A stretch of 64,000 nucleotides of DNA from Methanosarcina acetivorans C2A (GCF_000007345.1 NC_003552.1:1798001-1862000), one strand, 5' to 3'; shown: positions 9,828 through 18,863, counted from the first letter of the stretch. Numbers and translations: made by a program. The notes: generated by a model from the letters alone, not told the origin.

Positions 9828-11651
9828 TCACAGAAAATTCCTTCTCCAGACGAAAAAAAGAAGGAATATGACTACAGCAGTCCATCTGAAGCCCGAAACC
9901 TGAAATTCAGATCCGGGAATTTCCTCATTTTCGGAATCAGAAGACGGATCAGAGGACGACTCAGAAACTACGGATTTTTCCGGAGATGCAGAGGAGTTAT
10001 CTTCCACGACAAGAACTTTGCTTGCTGACCTGTATCCTGCTTTGCTGGCATTTATCATATATCTGCCTGCAGCAGGACAGCTGTAGTTCAGAATGCCTGA
10101 GTTGTTGGTAAAACCAATTTCGTTTTCATTAAGAGTGACCAGGGCATTTGCAACAGGTTCAGACATGCAACGAACTCTTAGCTGGCACTTTTCTCCTTCT
10201 GCAGGTATCAGGTAATCAATGGAGAGAGGATCTTCGTATCCTTCGAGTTTTATCATGGATAAATCTGTGGACCCATTGCTAATGAGCAGTCTGCTCCCAT
10301 CAGGACTCCAGCCACTCAGATATTTATCATTCAGAAACCTATAATTGTCACCATCTTCAGTAAGCTGTATTTTTGTTGATCCGTCCGGGCTTGCAACAAA
10401 AACAGAATCCGATGCAATAAAACTGATAAAGTCTCCTGAAGGGTGCCATTCATAGTCGGTTATTGCGGATGAGATAAGTTTTTTTCCGGTCCCGTCAGGA
10501 TTGATTGTATGAAGGTCCGTGCCCTGTGTAAAAGCTATTTTATCTCCTTTCGGGCTCCAGCTGGGTTTGAAGACACAACGCCCTGAAAACTCCTCAAGCA
10601 CTTGGACATTTTTCCCTGTCGAATCTGTCAGAAACATAGTGACTCCTTCATCGTTTACAGTACTGAAAATAAGGCTTTTTCTATCAGGACTGAAACTAAA
10701 AACATCTTCATTTCTGGAAAAAGATTTTGTTGAAAGTTGAAATCTATCCGTTCCATCGACCTTAATTGAATAGAGACTGAAGTTTTCATCAACATAGTAT
10801 ATTCTGCTGTCATCAGGACTCCAGCCAATCACAATTCCGTTATCCAGTCTCTTATTCTCAGTTCCGTTTTCGTTTATAATCCAGAGACCCGTTTCTTCGT
10901 CTTCGGTCTGGCCAGTACTATATGCTATTTTTTTGCCATCATTGCTCCAGATTGCAGTCTCTACACGATCAGACGTATCTGTAAGCTTCTGGAGTACATA
11001 TCCATCCCGATCAATTAAATATAATTGATCATTTAGAGGATCCTTATCCATTATTATAAGGGCTTTTGTGTCCTCCGGATTCCAAATAAAATTAGTTTGC
11101 CATTCAAGGTCCAGAATATTTTCCCTAATATTGTCAACTGTTGTATAATTACATTTACCTGCGGTCTTAATCAATGTGTTATCCGGATCAGCAATTACAT
11201 AAAAGTCCCTTACCGTGAAAATATTAGCAAAAATTCCGATCCTACTCCCATCCGGACTCCATTGACTCCAAGAAAAGGGATAGTATACTCCTCTTATACT
11301 GAGGCTTCTTTCCTTCGTATTATTCGGGGTTGATGCCAATTCTCGGATTCCGCTTCCATCTGCATTCAGTACATACACGGCGTAAAGCCTGGTTCCTGTC
11401 ATGGGGTTGAAAAATGCATCTATCACCAATCTGCTGCCGTCCGGACTCCATGAGCCATAAAACGATGGTTCTTCGTTGACGTTGATTTTGGAAGATTCTA
11501 CAAGGCTATCAAAATAAGGAGTCACTATTTGTGATATGGGTATAATTTCTTCAACACTCACACTGAAATTTTCGGGTGAAGCTGCAAAACCTGTAGATAT
11601 ACTTGAAATTAGAAGGGTTAAGAATAAGATTATTTTTAGTGTTCCTGGCAT
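9828..11651 (-). CDS. Secreted TolB-like beta-propeller protein with C-terminal anchor (TolB-1)
   Basis: The 607-residue protein has a signal peptide (KIILFLTLLISSISTGFA). Repeated blades with the TolB signature follow (WSPDGSRL, WSNDGKKIAYS, WSPKGDKIAFT, SPDGSTKIQLT). A carboxypeptidase-regulatory or PEGA-like sandwich comes next (about 490-555), then a Ser/Glu-rich linker and a final membrane helix with the basic end WRRNFL. It is a surface-anchored propeller. It is closely similar at DNA level to TolB-2 at 22253-24070, including the promoter and a leader of about 175 bases, so the two are recent duplicates. No permease genes follow it, unlike the other copies. AGGGGATTGT precedes the ATG. 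Confidence 0.85.
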   Translation of the reverse strand: MPGTLKIILFLTLLISSISTGFAASPENFSVSVEEIIPISQIVTPYFDSLVESSKINVNEEPSFYGSWSPDGSRLVIDAFFNPMTGTRLYAVYVLNADGSGIRELASTPNNTKERSLSIRGVYYPFSWSQWSPDGSRIGIFANIFTVRDFYVIADPDNTLIKTAGKCNYTTVDNIRENILDLEWQTNFIWNPEDTKALIIMDKDPLNDQLYLIDRDGYVLQKLTDTSDRVETAIWSNDGKKIAYSTGQTEDEETGLWIINENGTENKRLDNGIVIGWSPDDSRIYYVDENFSLYSIKVDGTDRFQLSTKSFSRNEDVFSFSPDRKSLIFSTVNDEGVTMFLTDSTGKNVQVLEEFSGRCVFKPSWSPKGDKIAFTQGTDLHTINPDGTGKKLISSAITDYEWHPSGDFISFIASDSVFVASPDGSTKIQLTEDGDNYRFLNDKYLSGWSPDGSRLLISNGSTDLSMIKLEGYEDPLSIDYLIPAEGEKCQLRVRCMSEPVANALVTLNENEIGFTNNSGILNYSCPAAGRYMINASKAGYRSASKVLVVEDNSSASPEKSVVSESSSDPSSDSENEEIPGSEFQVSGFRWTAVVIFLLFFVWRRNFL

Positions 11652-11849
11652 ACAATCCCCTGCAAATGTAAAGTTTGTTTATTTTTCAACTGATTCTGAA
11701 TATTATGAAGAAAATTAACAGACTGGTGGGGGATTTTGAAAGATATATCGAGTTATTCAACCAGCATACTCAGAACCGGTAATCTGTATACATTCCCCAA
11801 CATCGTTCCAGAGCATATTTTAACTCTAAAATTCACATATTATCGACTC

Positions 11850-11885
11850 TTTATAAGTTTTCTGTCCATAGTCTCTAACAATCAG
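11850..11885 (-). promoter_or_regulatory. Shared island promoter motif, site 2 (TolB-1)
   Basis: Minus strand GATTGTTAGAGACTATGG, ACAG, AAAACTTATAAAG. The predicted start near 11825 gives TolB-1 a leader of about 175 bases. It is duplicated with TolB-2 (site at 24270). Confidence 0.65.
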
Positions 11886-11928
11886 GATTAAGGAATAGTT
11901 ACATACCTGAAAGAAAAGCAAAAGACTT

Positions 11929-12669
11929 TCATCCATATTTTTCTATCAAAGTCTCGTATGAAGGATTTACTCTGTAAATTATACTTCTCCCAATTCTTGT
12001 TTCGTCTATGAGACCTGTTTCCTTAAGATTTTTCACATACCAGCTGATCGTAGCCCCGGAAACTCCGATTTCACGTGCAAGAGCCAGGTTTGTATTACAG
12101 TTACCGTTCTGTATTTCTGAAATTATTCTTTGATTCGTGGCGTTTTGAAGCGCAGAAACAACTTTTTTTTCTTCTTCACCATAAGTGGAATTATTCTGGA
12201 AATATCTTGTTTTCCCGGAATCACTGTAGGCTTCAATTTTGTGATGGGCTTTCAGGATCTTGATGTGATAACGCGCTGCTCCCCTGCCTATTCCTGCATT
12301 TTCTATAATTTCACTAAGGTAAGCTCCGGGTCTGGTTTTTATATATTCGTAGATTCTTGCGCGGTTAGAGTTCTCAAAGACATTTGCACGCTCCGTAATC
12401 CGGAACCCGAGGATTGCGAAAAGAAACTTTGCAGGAAGGATCAGCATATCTACTACTGACAAGATCTGCATGATAGCCAGCCAGAGTAGAAACTGCCAGT
12501 AGACTGTAAAATCCTTTAGTAGTACTACCTCTTCTCCATTAACTGAAGCTCCGACCTGGTCACTTGGAACAGGCTTTACTATATATTCCGTAGCTCCAGC
12601 TGTTGCTGTTAACAAAAAAAATAATAAGAAAATGGTAAGCTTTTTTTGAAGCTTAACGCTGGTAAACAT
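11929..12669 (-). CDS. Membrane-anchored winged-helix regulator, copy 2
   Basis: The 246-residue protein has the same architecture as copy 1: signal-anchor helix (LTIFLLFFLLTATAGA), short external segment, second hydrophobic stretch, and two tandem winged-helix domains (about 115-175 and 185-245). The ATG at 12669 lies inside the 3' end of the upstream beta-sandwich gene, whose stop is at 12653-12655, giving a 17-base overlap that implies translational coupling. That upstream gene is interrupted by an IS21-type element, so transcription from the normal promoter at 15382-15417 must now cross the insertion. The target genes are not known. Confidence 0.8.
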   Translation of the reverse strand: MFTSVKLQKKLTIFLLFFLLTATAGATEYIVKPVPSDQVGASVNGEEVVLLKDFTVYWQFLLWLAIMQILSVVDMLILPAKFLFAILGFRITERANVFENSNRARIYEYIKTRPGAYLSEIIENAGIGRGAARYHIKILKAHHKIEAYSDSGKTRYFQNNSTYGEEEKKVVSALQNATNQRIISEIQNGNCNTNLALAREIGVSGATISWYVKNLKETGLIDETRIGRSIIYRVNPSYETLIEKYG

Positions 12670-13029
12670 TAAAGGTGTAATCTTCAGATCCACTAACCGA
12701 TTCCCCGTAAACCTTGAACTGCCAGGTTCCCTGTTCCACATATCCCTGAGAGGGATCTATGTTAAGGCGTATCCTGCCATTTACGCTTCCATCATAATTA
12801 TCATGGTAGGGTTCCAACTTACTTCCCGAGGGTGTAGAGATGCTAAGAGTCAGGGAATCAATCGTATCTCCCCAATTCAAATCCACCTCAAGATAATTTA
12901 TTCCTGAGCCTACGCCCACGTAGTGTGTTATAGTGTCAAGGGCGGTTAACTTTTTTCCATTTTGGGCGGTTTAGAATTTGCCAACCTTTTAATATAAATT
13001 TTACTCAATTTTTCATAAACTTTTAGAAA

Positions 13030-13803
13030 TTACTGGCATATATTTCCTGTTTTTATTCCCTGTTTCTTCCTTTCTTTCAGCCTGTAACTTTCCCCTTTGA
13101 TGTTAATCGTAGTTGAATGGTGGAGAATCCTATCAAGTACAGCAGCCGCTATTACATGGTCCTTGAATATCTCTCCCCATTCTCCATATGATTTATTTGA
13201 TGTCAAGATCGTTGAACTCTTTTCATACCGTCTTGAGATCAGCTGAAATAGGCAGTGAGCTCCTTCTTCGTCAAATGGGAGATACCCTATTTCGTCAATT
13301 ATCAGCACTTTATATTTCATCAAGTCCCTTAGTTTCTTTTCAAGCATTCCTTCTCGATTTGCTATTTTCAACTTCTCGATAAGGTTTCCTGTATTGGTAA
13401 AGTAAACCGAAATCCCTGCTTTTGCTACTTCAATCCCAAGAGCGATTGCAAGATGAGACTTTCCAACTCCGGGAGGACCAAGGAAAACGACATTCTCTGA
13501 ATTATGAACAAATCTCAAGGTTGCAAGGTCTTCGATTGCTTTTTTATCAATGGATTTCTGAAATTCAAAATCGAATTCCTCAAGAGTCTTTTTAACGGGA
13601 AAAACTGCACTTTTCATCCTTCTCTCAATTGCAACAGCTTCTCTGTGTTTCTTTTCCTGTTCAAACAAGTAATCAAGGACTTCCATTGTTGTCTTGTTGT
13701 CCCTTGCAGCAATTTCAAGGTAGTTATCCAGAAGCTCTTCGATAGAATTAAGTTTCAGGTATTGCAGGTTATTGTGAAGTCTCTCATAGGTGAAGTTGTT
13801 CAT
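13030..13803 (-). CDS. istB: IS21 helper ATPase IstB
   Basis: The 257-residue protein is a DnaA/DnaC-like AAA+ ATPase with Walker A GPPGVGKS (109-116) and Walker B VLIIDE (166-171), and an N-terminal helical domain (YLKLNSIEELL). IstB loads and regulates the IstA transposase on target DNA. Its ATG overlaps the istA stop region by 4 bases, so the two are translationally coupled. Length and motifs are normal and the frame is intact. Confidence 0.95.
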   Translation of the reverse strand: MNNFTYERLHNNLQYLKLNSIEELLDNYLEIAARDNKTTMEVLDYLFEQEKKHREAVAIERRMKSAVFPVKKTLEEFDFEFQKSIDKKAIEDLATLRFVHNSENVVFLGPPGVGKSHLAIALGIEVAKAGISVYFTNTGNLIEKLKIANREGMLEKKLRDLMKYKVLIIDEIGYLPFDEEGAHCLFQLISRRYEKSSTILTSNKSYGEWGEIFKDHVIAAAVLDRILHHSTTINIKGESYRLKERKKQGIKTGNICQ

Positions 13804-15044
13804 TCAAAACCACCTTCACTAAATATTTCATAGACATCAAGAGACCTTTTTTCAACTTCGGGATCTGAGAACTTCAACGGGATCTGTGAATCTTTTTTGC
13901 ATTTTGAGTTCTCTTTAAGAATCTCACTCAGGAGACCCTGGAAATGTTCCTTTTTCCTTGAAACTCTGCAGTTTCCAGGAAGGATTTCATGTTCACAGAC
14001 TTTCTCATAATCAACATAGACCTCGAATATTCCTTCAAGGATCTGAAGCTCTGCAGTTCTCCCTGCAAACCTGTAAGGAACAGAATACTTATTTCCAAGG
14101 AACGAAATATAACAGTCTCTGGAGACCTTTCTGGTCTCCTTATGGACAACTTTGTAAGGAGGAACCTGATCCAGAGGGCTCAGTTTCTCCTCCTTAAAGC
14201 GTTCAAGAGGGATTTGATAGGTTGTTCCGTGGACAGTTGAATTTACCCTTTCCAACCATCTGTGAACTTGGGCGTTCAGGTCTTCGAGAGAGGTAAACCT
14301 TCTTCCAAGGAAGAAATCCCTCTTGACGAAACCGACTGTATTTTCAATTTTCCCTTTTGTCTGAGGCCTGTAAGGCCTGCATAACCGTGGAATAAAACCA
14401 AAGCATTTGAAGAACTCCTCAAACTGTGGGTTCCATTCGGAATCTGATGATTTTAAGGCTCTTTTGATAACAACCTGTTTCATGTTATCATAGAGGATCT
14501 CCTGTGTAAATCCTCCAAAGTACTCAAAAGCGTTCAGATGACACTGAATAAGAGTGGGAGTGTCTATGCTCAGTGTAAATTCAACATATCTCATTCTGGA
14601 ATATCCAAGAATCATGTTGAAGCAAAAGAGTTTCTTTACCTTTCCATCAACCTCAACTGTTCCCATCTCTGCCCAGTCAACCTGAGCCTGTACACCTGGT
14701 TTTGTTTCATAGCGGAGTACAGCAGGGACTCCCTGTTTAGGTCGGACTTCTCTTACGAAGTCCTTGACTATGGTTTTTCCTCCATCAAAACCCATTTCTT
14801 TGATTTCCCTATAAAGGCGAACAGCAGTATAAGGACCTTCTTTGAGTTTTTCTTGTATGTAAGGTTTGAAAGGATCAAGTTTACTCGGTTTTGGCGGACG
14901 TTTCTGAGGTTCTGGGGCAGTTTTCTTTTTAAGATATTTCCTCACAGTTTCCCTAGCATAACCTGTTCTTCTAGAGATCTCACTGATGCTGAAGCCTTGT
15001 GAATACAAATCTCGTATCAATAGCCATTCCTCCGTTTTCAGCAT
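13800..15044 (-). CDS. istA: IS21 transposase IstA
   Basis: The 414-residue protein starts with a helix-turn-helix (FSISEISRRTGYARETVRKYL). It has a DDE integrase core with Asp123 (QVDWAEMG), Asp186 (ILYDNMK) and Glu234 (TKGKIENTVG), followed by the C-terminal domain. All three catalytic acids are present and the frame is open, so it should be active. It lies 89 bases inside the right end of the element. Confidence 0.95.
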   Translation of the reverse strand: MLKTEEWLLIRDLYSQGFSISEISRRTGYARETVRKYLKKKTAPEPQKRPPKPSKLDPFKPYIQEKLKEGPYTAVRLYREIKEMGFDGGKTIVKDFVREVRPKQGVPAVLRYETKPGVQAQVDWAEMGTVEVDGKVKKLFCFNMILGYSRMRYVEFTLSIDTPTLIQCHLNAFEYFGGFTQEILYDNMKQVVIKRALKSSDSEWNPQFEEFFKCFGFIPRLCRPYRPQTKGKIENTVGFVKRDFFLGRRFTSLEDLNAQVHRWLERVNSTVHGTTYQIPLERFKEEKLSPLDQVPPYKVVHKETRKVSRDCYISFLGNKYSVPYRFAGRTAELQILEGIFEVYVDYEKVCEHEILPGNCRVSRKKEHFQGLLSEILKENSKCKKDSQIPLKFSDPEVEKRSLDVYEIFSEGGFE

Positions 15045-15381
15045 TATCTACAATCCTCGAACTTTTCACAAGGATTGAGAATTGGAAGTTTTTAAACCGC
15101 CGAAATTGGAAGATTCTTAACCGCCCTTGACATATAGTCTGTCCCTGAGTTATATATTGAGTTGACCGCACAGAGAAAATGACCCGTATCAGATGAATTT
15201 TCTACCCAGGGACTAACAATATAATCTATTTCAACAGAAACAAAAGTGCCTTCCATGTTAGAGTTTACTGCATATTCATCTTTAAGCTGAAACTGCAGGA
15301 ACGACTGTCAGTCCTTATTATGCATTACACATACTTCCCATGTTTTCATAATATCACATAAAAAACCTAAAAAGTCCAGAC

Positions 15382-15417
15382 ATATAAGTTTTATGACCAT
15401 AGTCTCTAACAATCCAG
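15382..15417 (-). promoter_or_regulatory. Shared island promoter motif, site 3 (split beta-sandwich gene)
   Basis: Minus strand GGATTGTTAGAGACTATGG, TCAT, AAAACTTATATG. The TATA box sits about 33 bases before the ATG at 15349, giving a leader of roughly 10 bases, as at the paralogue (site 37362). Confidence 0.65.
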
Positions 15418-15589
15418 CATTACCGGTCTTTATGAAGGCTTGTTACAAAAAAGATTGATATTCAGAAAAAAGGCATCAAATGATCTACTATCGAAAAAAT
15501 TTCGTCAAAAAAGAGAGAAAATGAGGATTATTTCCATCCTCCAAGTCCGGATAAAATCGTAAATTTTTTATAGAACTTATGAGAGGCTT

Positions 15590-15781
15590 TCAGAGGAACT
15601 GCTTTCCGGCTCCTGCCCCGGATTTGCACTCATAAACATCGGTTAATTTCATAACGGCAAGGGCTTTTGCAGTGAACCTGTCTCTCATGCTTTTGGCAAT
15701 CATATACATTTCCTCTCAGTTTTCCCCTCTCAGTTTTCCCCTCTCAGTTTTGATATCAAAAATTCTCCTTTTATCTGGTAG
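15590..15781 (-). pseudogene. Decayed copy of the PNPOx-like gene
   Basis: This stretch matches the C-terminal half of the intact gene at 38986-39393 (CYQIKGDFEIK to CKSGAGAGKQLL) but has lost its reading frame and contains a triplicated TTTCCCCTCTCAG stretch (about 15711-15749). The DNA from 15418 to 15590 also matches the flank of the intact copy (38806-38985), so a whole block was duplicated. Confidence 0.7.
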
Positions 15782-15930
15782 CATTAGATTTTCATCTATA
15801 TGGCTGTCTGTTCAATCAATGGCAACTATGATGTTTCTTTCCCTCTGGTGGTAGAGGCCTTTATTCATTCATGGATATGGCAGTGTTGTGAATTTGCCGT
15901 AAATTCGAAGTCAAATTGTTGTATACTACG
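15782..15930 (-). pseudogene. Transposase fragment abutting the PNPOx remnant
   Basis: In the minus frame the stretch reads NKGLYHQRERNIIVAID, then a stop where Trp would be expected, then TDSHIDENLM. This resembles the first-Asp (IDWTD) region of IS4/ISH-type DDE transposases. The junction with the PNPOx remnant is at about 15781. The outer part (15875-15930) recurs near 29908. 15931-16193 shows nothing further. Confidence 0.45.
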
Positions 15931-16193
15931 AAAGAAACTAATCTGTCAATACTGAATTTTAAAATGAAATGTAAAATTTAGAGATACAATTTCATAATTT
16001 AGTGATTTCTCATTTTCTGATTTGTCCTAATATTATCTTATCCCGAAAATAATTCCCCTATTTTTTAATCTTTGAGCCGTCTGTTATTGTATTAAAGATT
16101 AAAATGTTAAAAGTTTTTGATATGCGAAATAATTTTAGGACAAAACAAATTTTAATAAACATCAAATAGATTATAATCGATTATATGGCTTCT

Positions 16194-16481
16194 TTATTGA
16201 TTTTGAGGCATATACTTATAATAAGATATCAAAAACGTTGTTATAAAAACCAGAATAATAAATCCAATTTTAAACCATCTTTTCATTTTTGGGTTGAATG
16301 TTGGAGAAAGCGAAATAATAGGCTTCATAAATGGAACTGAAAAAGCAATGCCTATGGAAATCAAAAATGAAGAAAGTACATGCGCAAAATAAGTATATTG
16401 TGGGTAATAAGTCATTATTATTACGCGAGTAGTCAACGAGGTTACATAACAAATAAAAAAAGTAACAAGAGGGTTTAACAT
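16194..16481 (-). CDS. Small three-helix membrane protein
   Basis: The 95-residue protein has three predicted membrane helices (about 3-22, 31-52 and 67-87) and a basic C-terminus. The strong ribosome site AAGGAGAGG lies directly before the ATG, inside the end of the small upstream gene (16475-16633), with which it overlaps by 7 bases. I do not recognise the family. The tight coupling suggests the two proteins act together, perhaps as a secreted peptide and its membrane partner. Confidence 0.6.
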   Translation of the reverse strand: MLNPLVTFFICYVTSLTTRVIIMTYYPQYTYFAHVLSSFLISIGIAFSVPFMKPIISLSPTFNPKMKRWFKIGFIILVFITTFLISYYKYMPQNQ

Positions 16482-16633
16482 AGTCCCTCTCCTTCACATA
16501 CTTCGCTAGTTGCCCAATTGCATGCCTCATAACTTACAATTAATGTGTTAGAACTGTCTTGCTCAGTCTGCACATTAGGAGGGCATGTCAGTGCAGGCGT
16601 AACCAGTATCATACCTACAACAAGCATTATCAT
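16475..16633 (-). CDS. Small secreted cysteine-containing peptide (52 aa), coupled to the next gene
   Basis: The frame reads MIMLVVGMILVTPALTCPPN at its start, a hydrophobic signal-like segment, and then a polar part containing four Cys in all (one just after the signal-like segment). Its stop overlaps the ATG of the three-helix membrane protein by 7 bases. The promoter motif at 16834-16872 lies upstream. No family is recognised. A real gene is suggested mainly by the coupling; the ribosome site before its own ATG is weak. Confidence 0.4.
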   Translation of the reverse strand: MIMLVVGMILVTPALTCPPNVQTEQDSSNTLIVSYEACNWATSEVCEGEGLC

Positions 16634-16833
16634 GAAAAGCCCGCTTATTTATCTAACTTTGCAGTTTAGTTTCAATTTATCCCACTTCTTCACCTTTATA
16701 TAAGAGGCAAGAAACAAACTTTAAAATAGCTTTAAAGTGATCTATTTCTCGCCTTCGAGCATGCAGGATTCAGGGCAGGTTTCAAACTCTACCGAATCCT
16801 GTAGAACATTCTTACTTTCCAGAAATTCATAAT

Positions 16834-16872
16834 CCTTTAAAAGTTTTATGTGTAAACTCTCAAACAATCAAG
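16834..16872 (-). promoter_or_regulatory. Shared island promoter motif, site 4 (divergent version)
   Basis: Minus strand TTGATTGTTTGAGAGTTTAC, ACAT, AAAACTTTTAAAGG. It keeps the ATTGTT block and TATA spacing of the other sites and lies about 200 bases before the 16633 ATG. The remainder of 16634-17019 shows no gene. Confidence 0.5.
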
Positions 16873-17019
16873 CATAAGAGAGGAATACAAATCTGAAATA
16901 AGTTAACAAAAAAATAGTTTGAGAAGTACACAGAGACTATAGATAATGTTACTTTCCACCAATCGGTCATCTATGTCTACATTTCAATATTTTGATCGCT
17001 CATTTCAGGATGAGCAGAC

Positions 17020-17670
17020 TTAACTATCTGAATTCTGTTTACGCTGCGACCATTTGATTCCTAATACCAGAAATATCAGCAGCATTCCAAGAATTATACT
17101 TCCTTTCAAAATAGGAAGAAGAGGATAATCAAGTACAAGGTAGCGTACGAAAATGAAGACACATGCAATTACGTAGAAAACCAGCAATCTCATAGGATCT
17201 TTTTGATTTTCTTTACTCACTCCGTATATAATTTTTGATAACAAGCTTCCGATAAATAATAGAATCAAGATCCAAAATGCTTGATCTATATTATAAACCA
17301 GAGATGCGTAAAGGTAAACAACATACAGAAATAGTGTAATAATCAGAAGACGCATATTTTTCCGAAATGATGAGAAAATTTTAGTCTCTTCATCTTTATA
17401 AGGCTCTCTTGTTTTTTCATCATGAGGCTTTGAACTAAGAATATAGTCTATTATGTAAAAAATAGAATTATTTTCGATTTGTTCCTTTTTTCTATACCAG
17501 ACCATAAATGAGAAATGGATAGCTGTAATAAAGAGGGCCAGAACAAATACCCCTGACATCCCTAGCGGAACATATCCTTCCCTATTTAGTAGCCCGATTA
17601 TTAAAAAACTAACAACTAATACTGGGAATGAACGTAATAATTCCTCTTTTACTATATAATCAATCTTCAT
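17020..17670 (-). CDS. Uncharacterised multi-helix membrane protein
   Basis: The 216-residue protein has about six hydrophobic helices (near 13-28, 36-58, 100-120, 130-148, 160-178 and 185-205) with a charged loop at about 60-95. I do not recognise a family. It lies 120 bases downstream of the ABC ATPase gene on the same strand and could be the last gene of that operon. The ATG at 17670 has only a weak ribosome site. The gap before it contains a direct repeat of CTTCTAAACCTATTTG. Confidence 0.65.
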   Translation of the reverse strand: MKIDYIVKEELLRSFPVLVVSFLIIGLLNREGYVPLGMSGVFVLALFITAIHFSFMVWYRKKEQIENNSIFYIIDYILSSKPHDEKTREPYKDEETKIFSSFRKNMRLLIITLFLYVVYLYASLVYNIDQAFWILILLFIGSLLSKIIYGVSKENQKDPMRLLVFYVIACVFIFVRYLVLDYPLLPILKGSIILGMLLIFLVLGIKWSQRKQNSDS

Positions 17671-17790
17671 AACCCAAACACCACTGTACTTTTGAGAATT
17701 TTGAGCTTAAACCTATTTACTTCTAAACCTATTTGCTTCTAAACCTGTGTTTATAGAATAATACTGTGTTCTAACTTATTTCTTCCATAT

Positions 17791-18861
17791 TTATGCCCCT
17801 TCAATAATTTTTAGGAACAGTTTCTGCAGGTTCATTTCTTCTTCTTCGAACATGGATACGGTACCGCCTGCATTTTTGACGGCCTTTGCAATCTCTGTAC
17901 GGAGTTTCATTTCAGTATGTACGTACAGAGTCCGATCCCGAATATCAAGAGCTGTCACACCCTCCACATTCTTTACGGCATCTGCAGCGGCAGAAACAGG
18001 AATGTCCTGGACCTCAAGCAAATAATGCACGCCTTCCTTTTCCCTGATCATGTCCCGCAGGTCTTCCACGGACCCTACTGCCAGCAGTTTCCCTCTTGCA
18101 ATTATTGCGATCCTGTCGCAGATCTCCTCTACTTCTGCCATGGAATGCGAACTCAGAAAAACAGTAACTCCTTTGCTTCGGTTCAGGTCTTTTATAAGGT
18201 CCCGCATCATCTGAGCTCCAAGGGGATCGATACCGCTTGTCGGTTCATCAAGGAAAAGGACCGAAGGCTCGTTGATCAAAGCCTGGGCAAGCCCGAAACG
18301 CTTACGCATCCCTGTGGAAAAACCGCCTGTTTTCTGGTCGACGGCACGGGTAAGGCCCACGGTCTCAAGCAGACTTACAATCCTTTTTTCCCGGATATCG
18401 GGTTCGATATTGTAGAGTTTTGCATAAAAGCGAAGGTTCTGTCTTGCAGTGAGGTTGTCATAAAAACCGGCAGGTTCGGGAAGGACTCCTGTCGTTTCCC
18501 TTATATTTATTACCTCACGGATGATATCGAAACCTGCAACCTTCCCGCTTCCTTCGCTAGGTTCAAGCAGTCCGATAAGCATTTTCATAGTCGTGGTCTT
18601 GCCAGCTCCGTTAGGACCCACAAAACCAAATACTTCTCCCTTTCTTATCTGCAGGTTAAGGTTGTCTACCGCACGGATCTGGTTCTCTTTTCCAAAGACC
18701 TTACTCAGGTGAATGGTTTCTATTGCGAATTCATCTGTTTTCCGTGCAATTCTGCTTTGTTCCAATTCCACACCTATAGAGTCTATACCTGTTGATTCTA
18801 TACTTGCTGATTCTATGCCTGCTGATTCTATGCCTGTTGATTCTATGCCTGTTGATTCCAC
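17791..18861 (-). CDS. ABC transporter ATPase (only intact one in the island)
   Basis: The 356-residue ATPase has Walker A GPNGAGKTT (82-90), signature FSTGM (181-185), Walker B VLFLDE (201-206) and H-loop His239, all intact. It is of the CcmA/NosF type that pairs with NosY-like ABC-2 permeases to export or assemble surface components. The start is GTG at 18861, with GGCGG just before it and two bases after the NEW3 gene's stop. The first 30 residues are a pentapeptide repeat (GIEST and variants) not expected in this family. It is the last member of the TolB-permease-permease-NEW3-ATPase run. Confidence 0.92.
   Translation of the reverse strand: MESTGIESTGIESAGIESASIESTGIDSIGVELEQSRIARKTDEFAIETIHLSKVFGKENQIRAVDNLNLQIRKGEVFGFVGPNGAGKTTTMKMLIGLLEPSEGSGKVAGFDIIREVINIRETTGVLPEPAGFYDNLTARQNLRFYAKLYNIEPDIREKRIVSLLETVGLTRAVDQKTGGFSTGMRKRFGLAQALINEPSVLFLDEPTSGIDPLGAQMMRDLIKDLNRSKGVTVFLSSHSMAEVEEICDRIAIIARGKLLAVGSVEDLRDMIREKEGVHYLLEVQDIPVSAAADAVKNVEGVTALDIRDRTLYVHTEMKLRTEIAKAVKNAGGTVSMFEEEEMNLQKLFLKIIEGA
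18775..18860. repeat. 15-bp tandem repeat at the 5' end of the ATPase gene
   Basis: Five to six copies of a 15-base unit (plus strand TTCTATGCCTGTTGA) lie in frame and encode GIEST-like pentapeptides at the N-terminus. Because the unit is a multiple of three, changes in copy number would lengthen or shorten the tail without a frameshift. Confidence 0.85.
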
Positions 18862-18863
18862 AT

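Larger units (their letters stand above)
12934..15132 (-). mobile_element. Complete IS21-family insertion sequence
   Basis: The 2199-bp element is bounded by perfect 16-bp inverted ends, TGTCAAGGGCGGTTAA at 12934 and its complement ending at 15132. It is flanked by the 5-bp target duplication TATAG (12929-12933 and 15133-15137). A second, internal GGCGGTTT block follows each end, as in the multiple terminal repeats of IS21. It carries istA and istB in the usual order with both frames open, so it looks capable of transposition. Confidence 0.93.
12653..15349 (-). pseudogene. Secreted beta-sandwich (PPC/P-domain-like) gene split by an IS21 element
   Basis: The 3' part (12653-12933) encodes GSGINYLEVDLNWGDTIDSL and VEQGTWQFKVYGESVSGSED, matching the intact paralogue at 36844-37329. 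The 5' part (15133-15349) contains STQYITQGQT and an ATG at 15349 but also frameshifts and an early stop. Removing the element and one copy of its 5-bp target repeat restores alignment with the paralogue across the junction. The 5' half is damaged independently of the insertion, so the gene may have been dead before, or may have decayed since. Confidence 0.75.
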
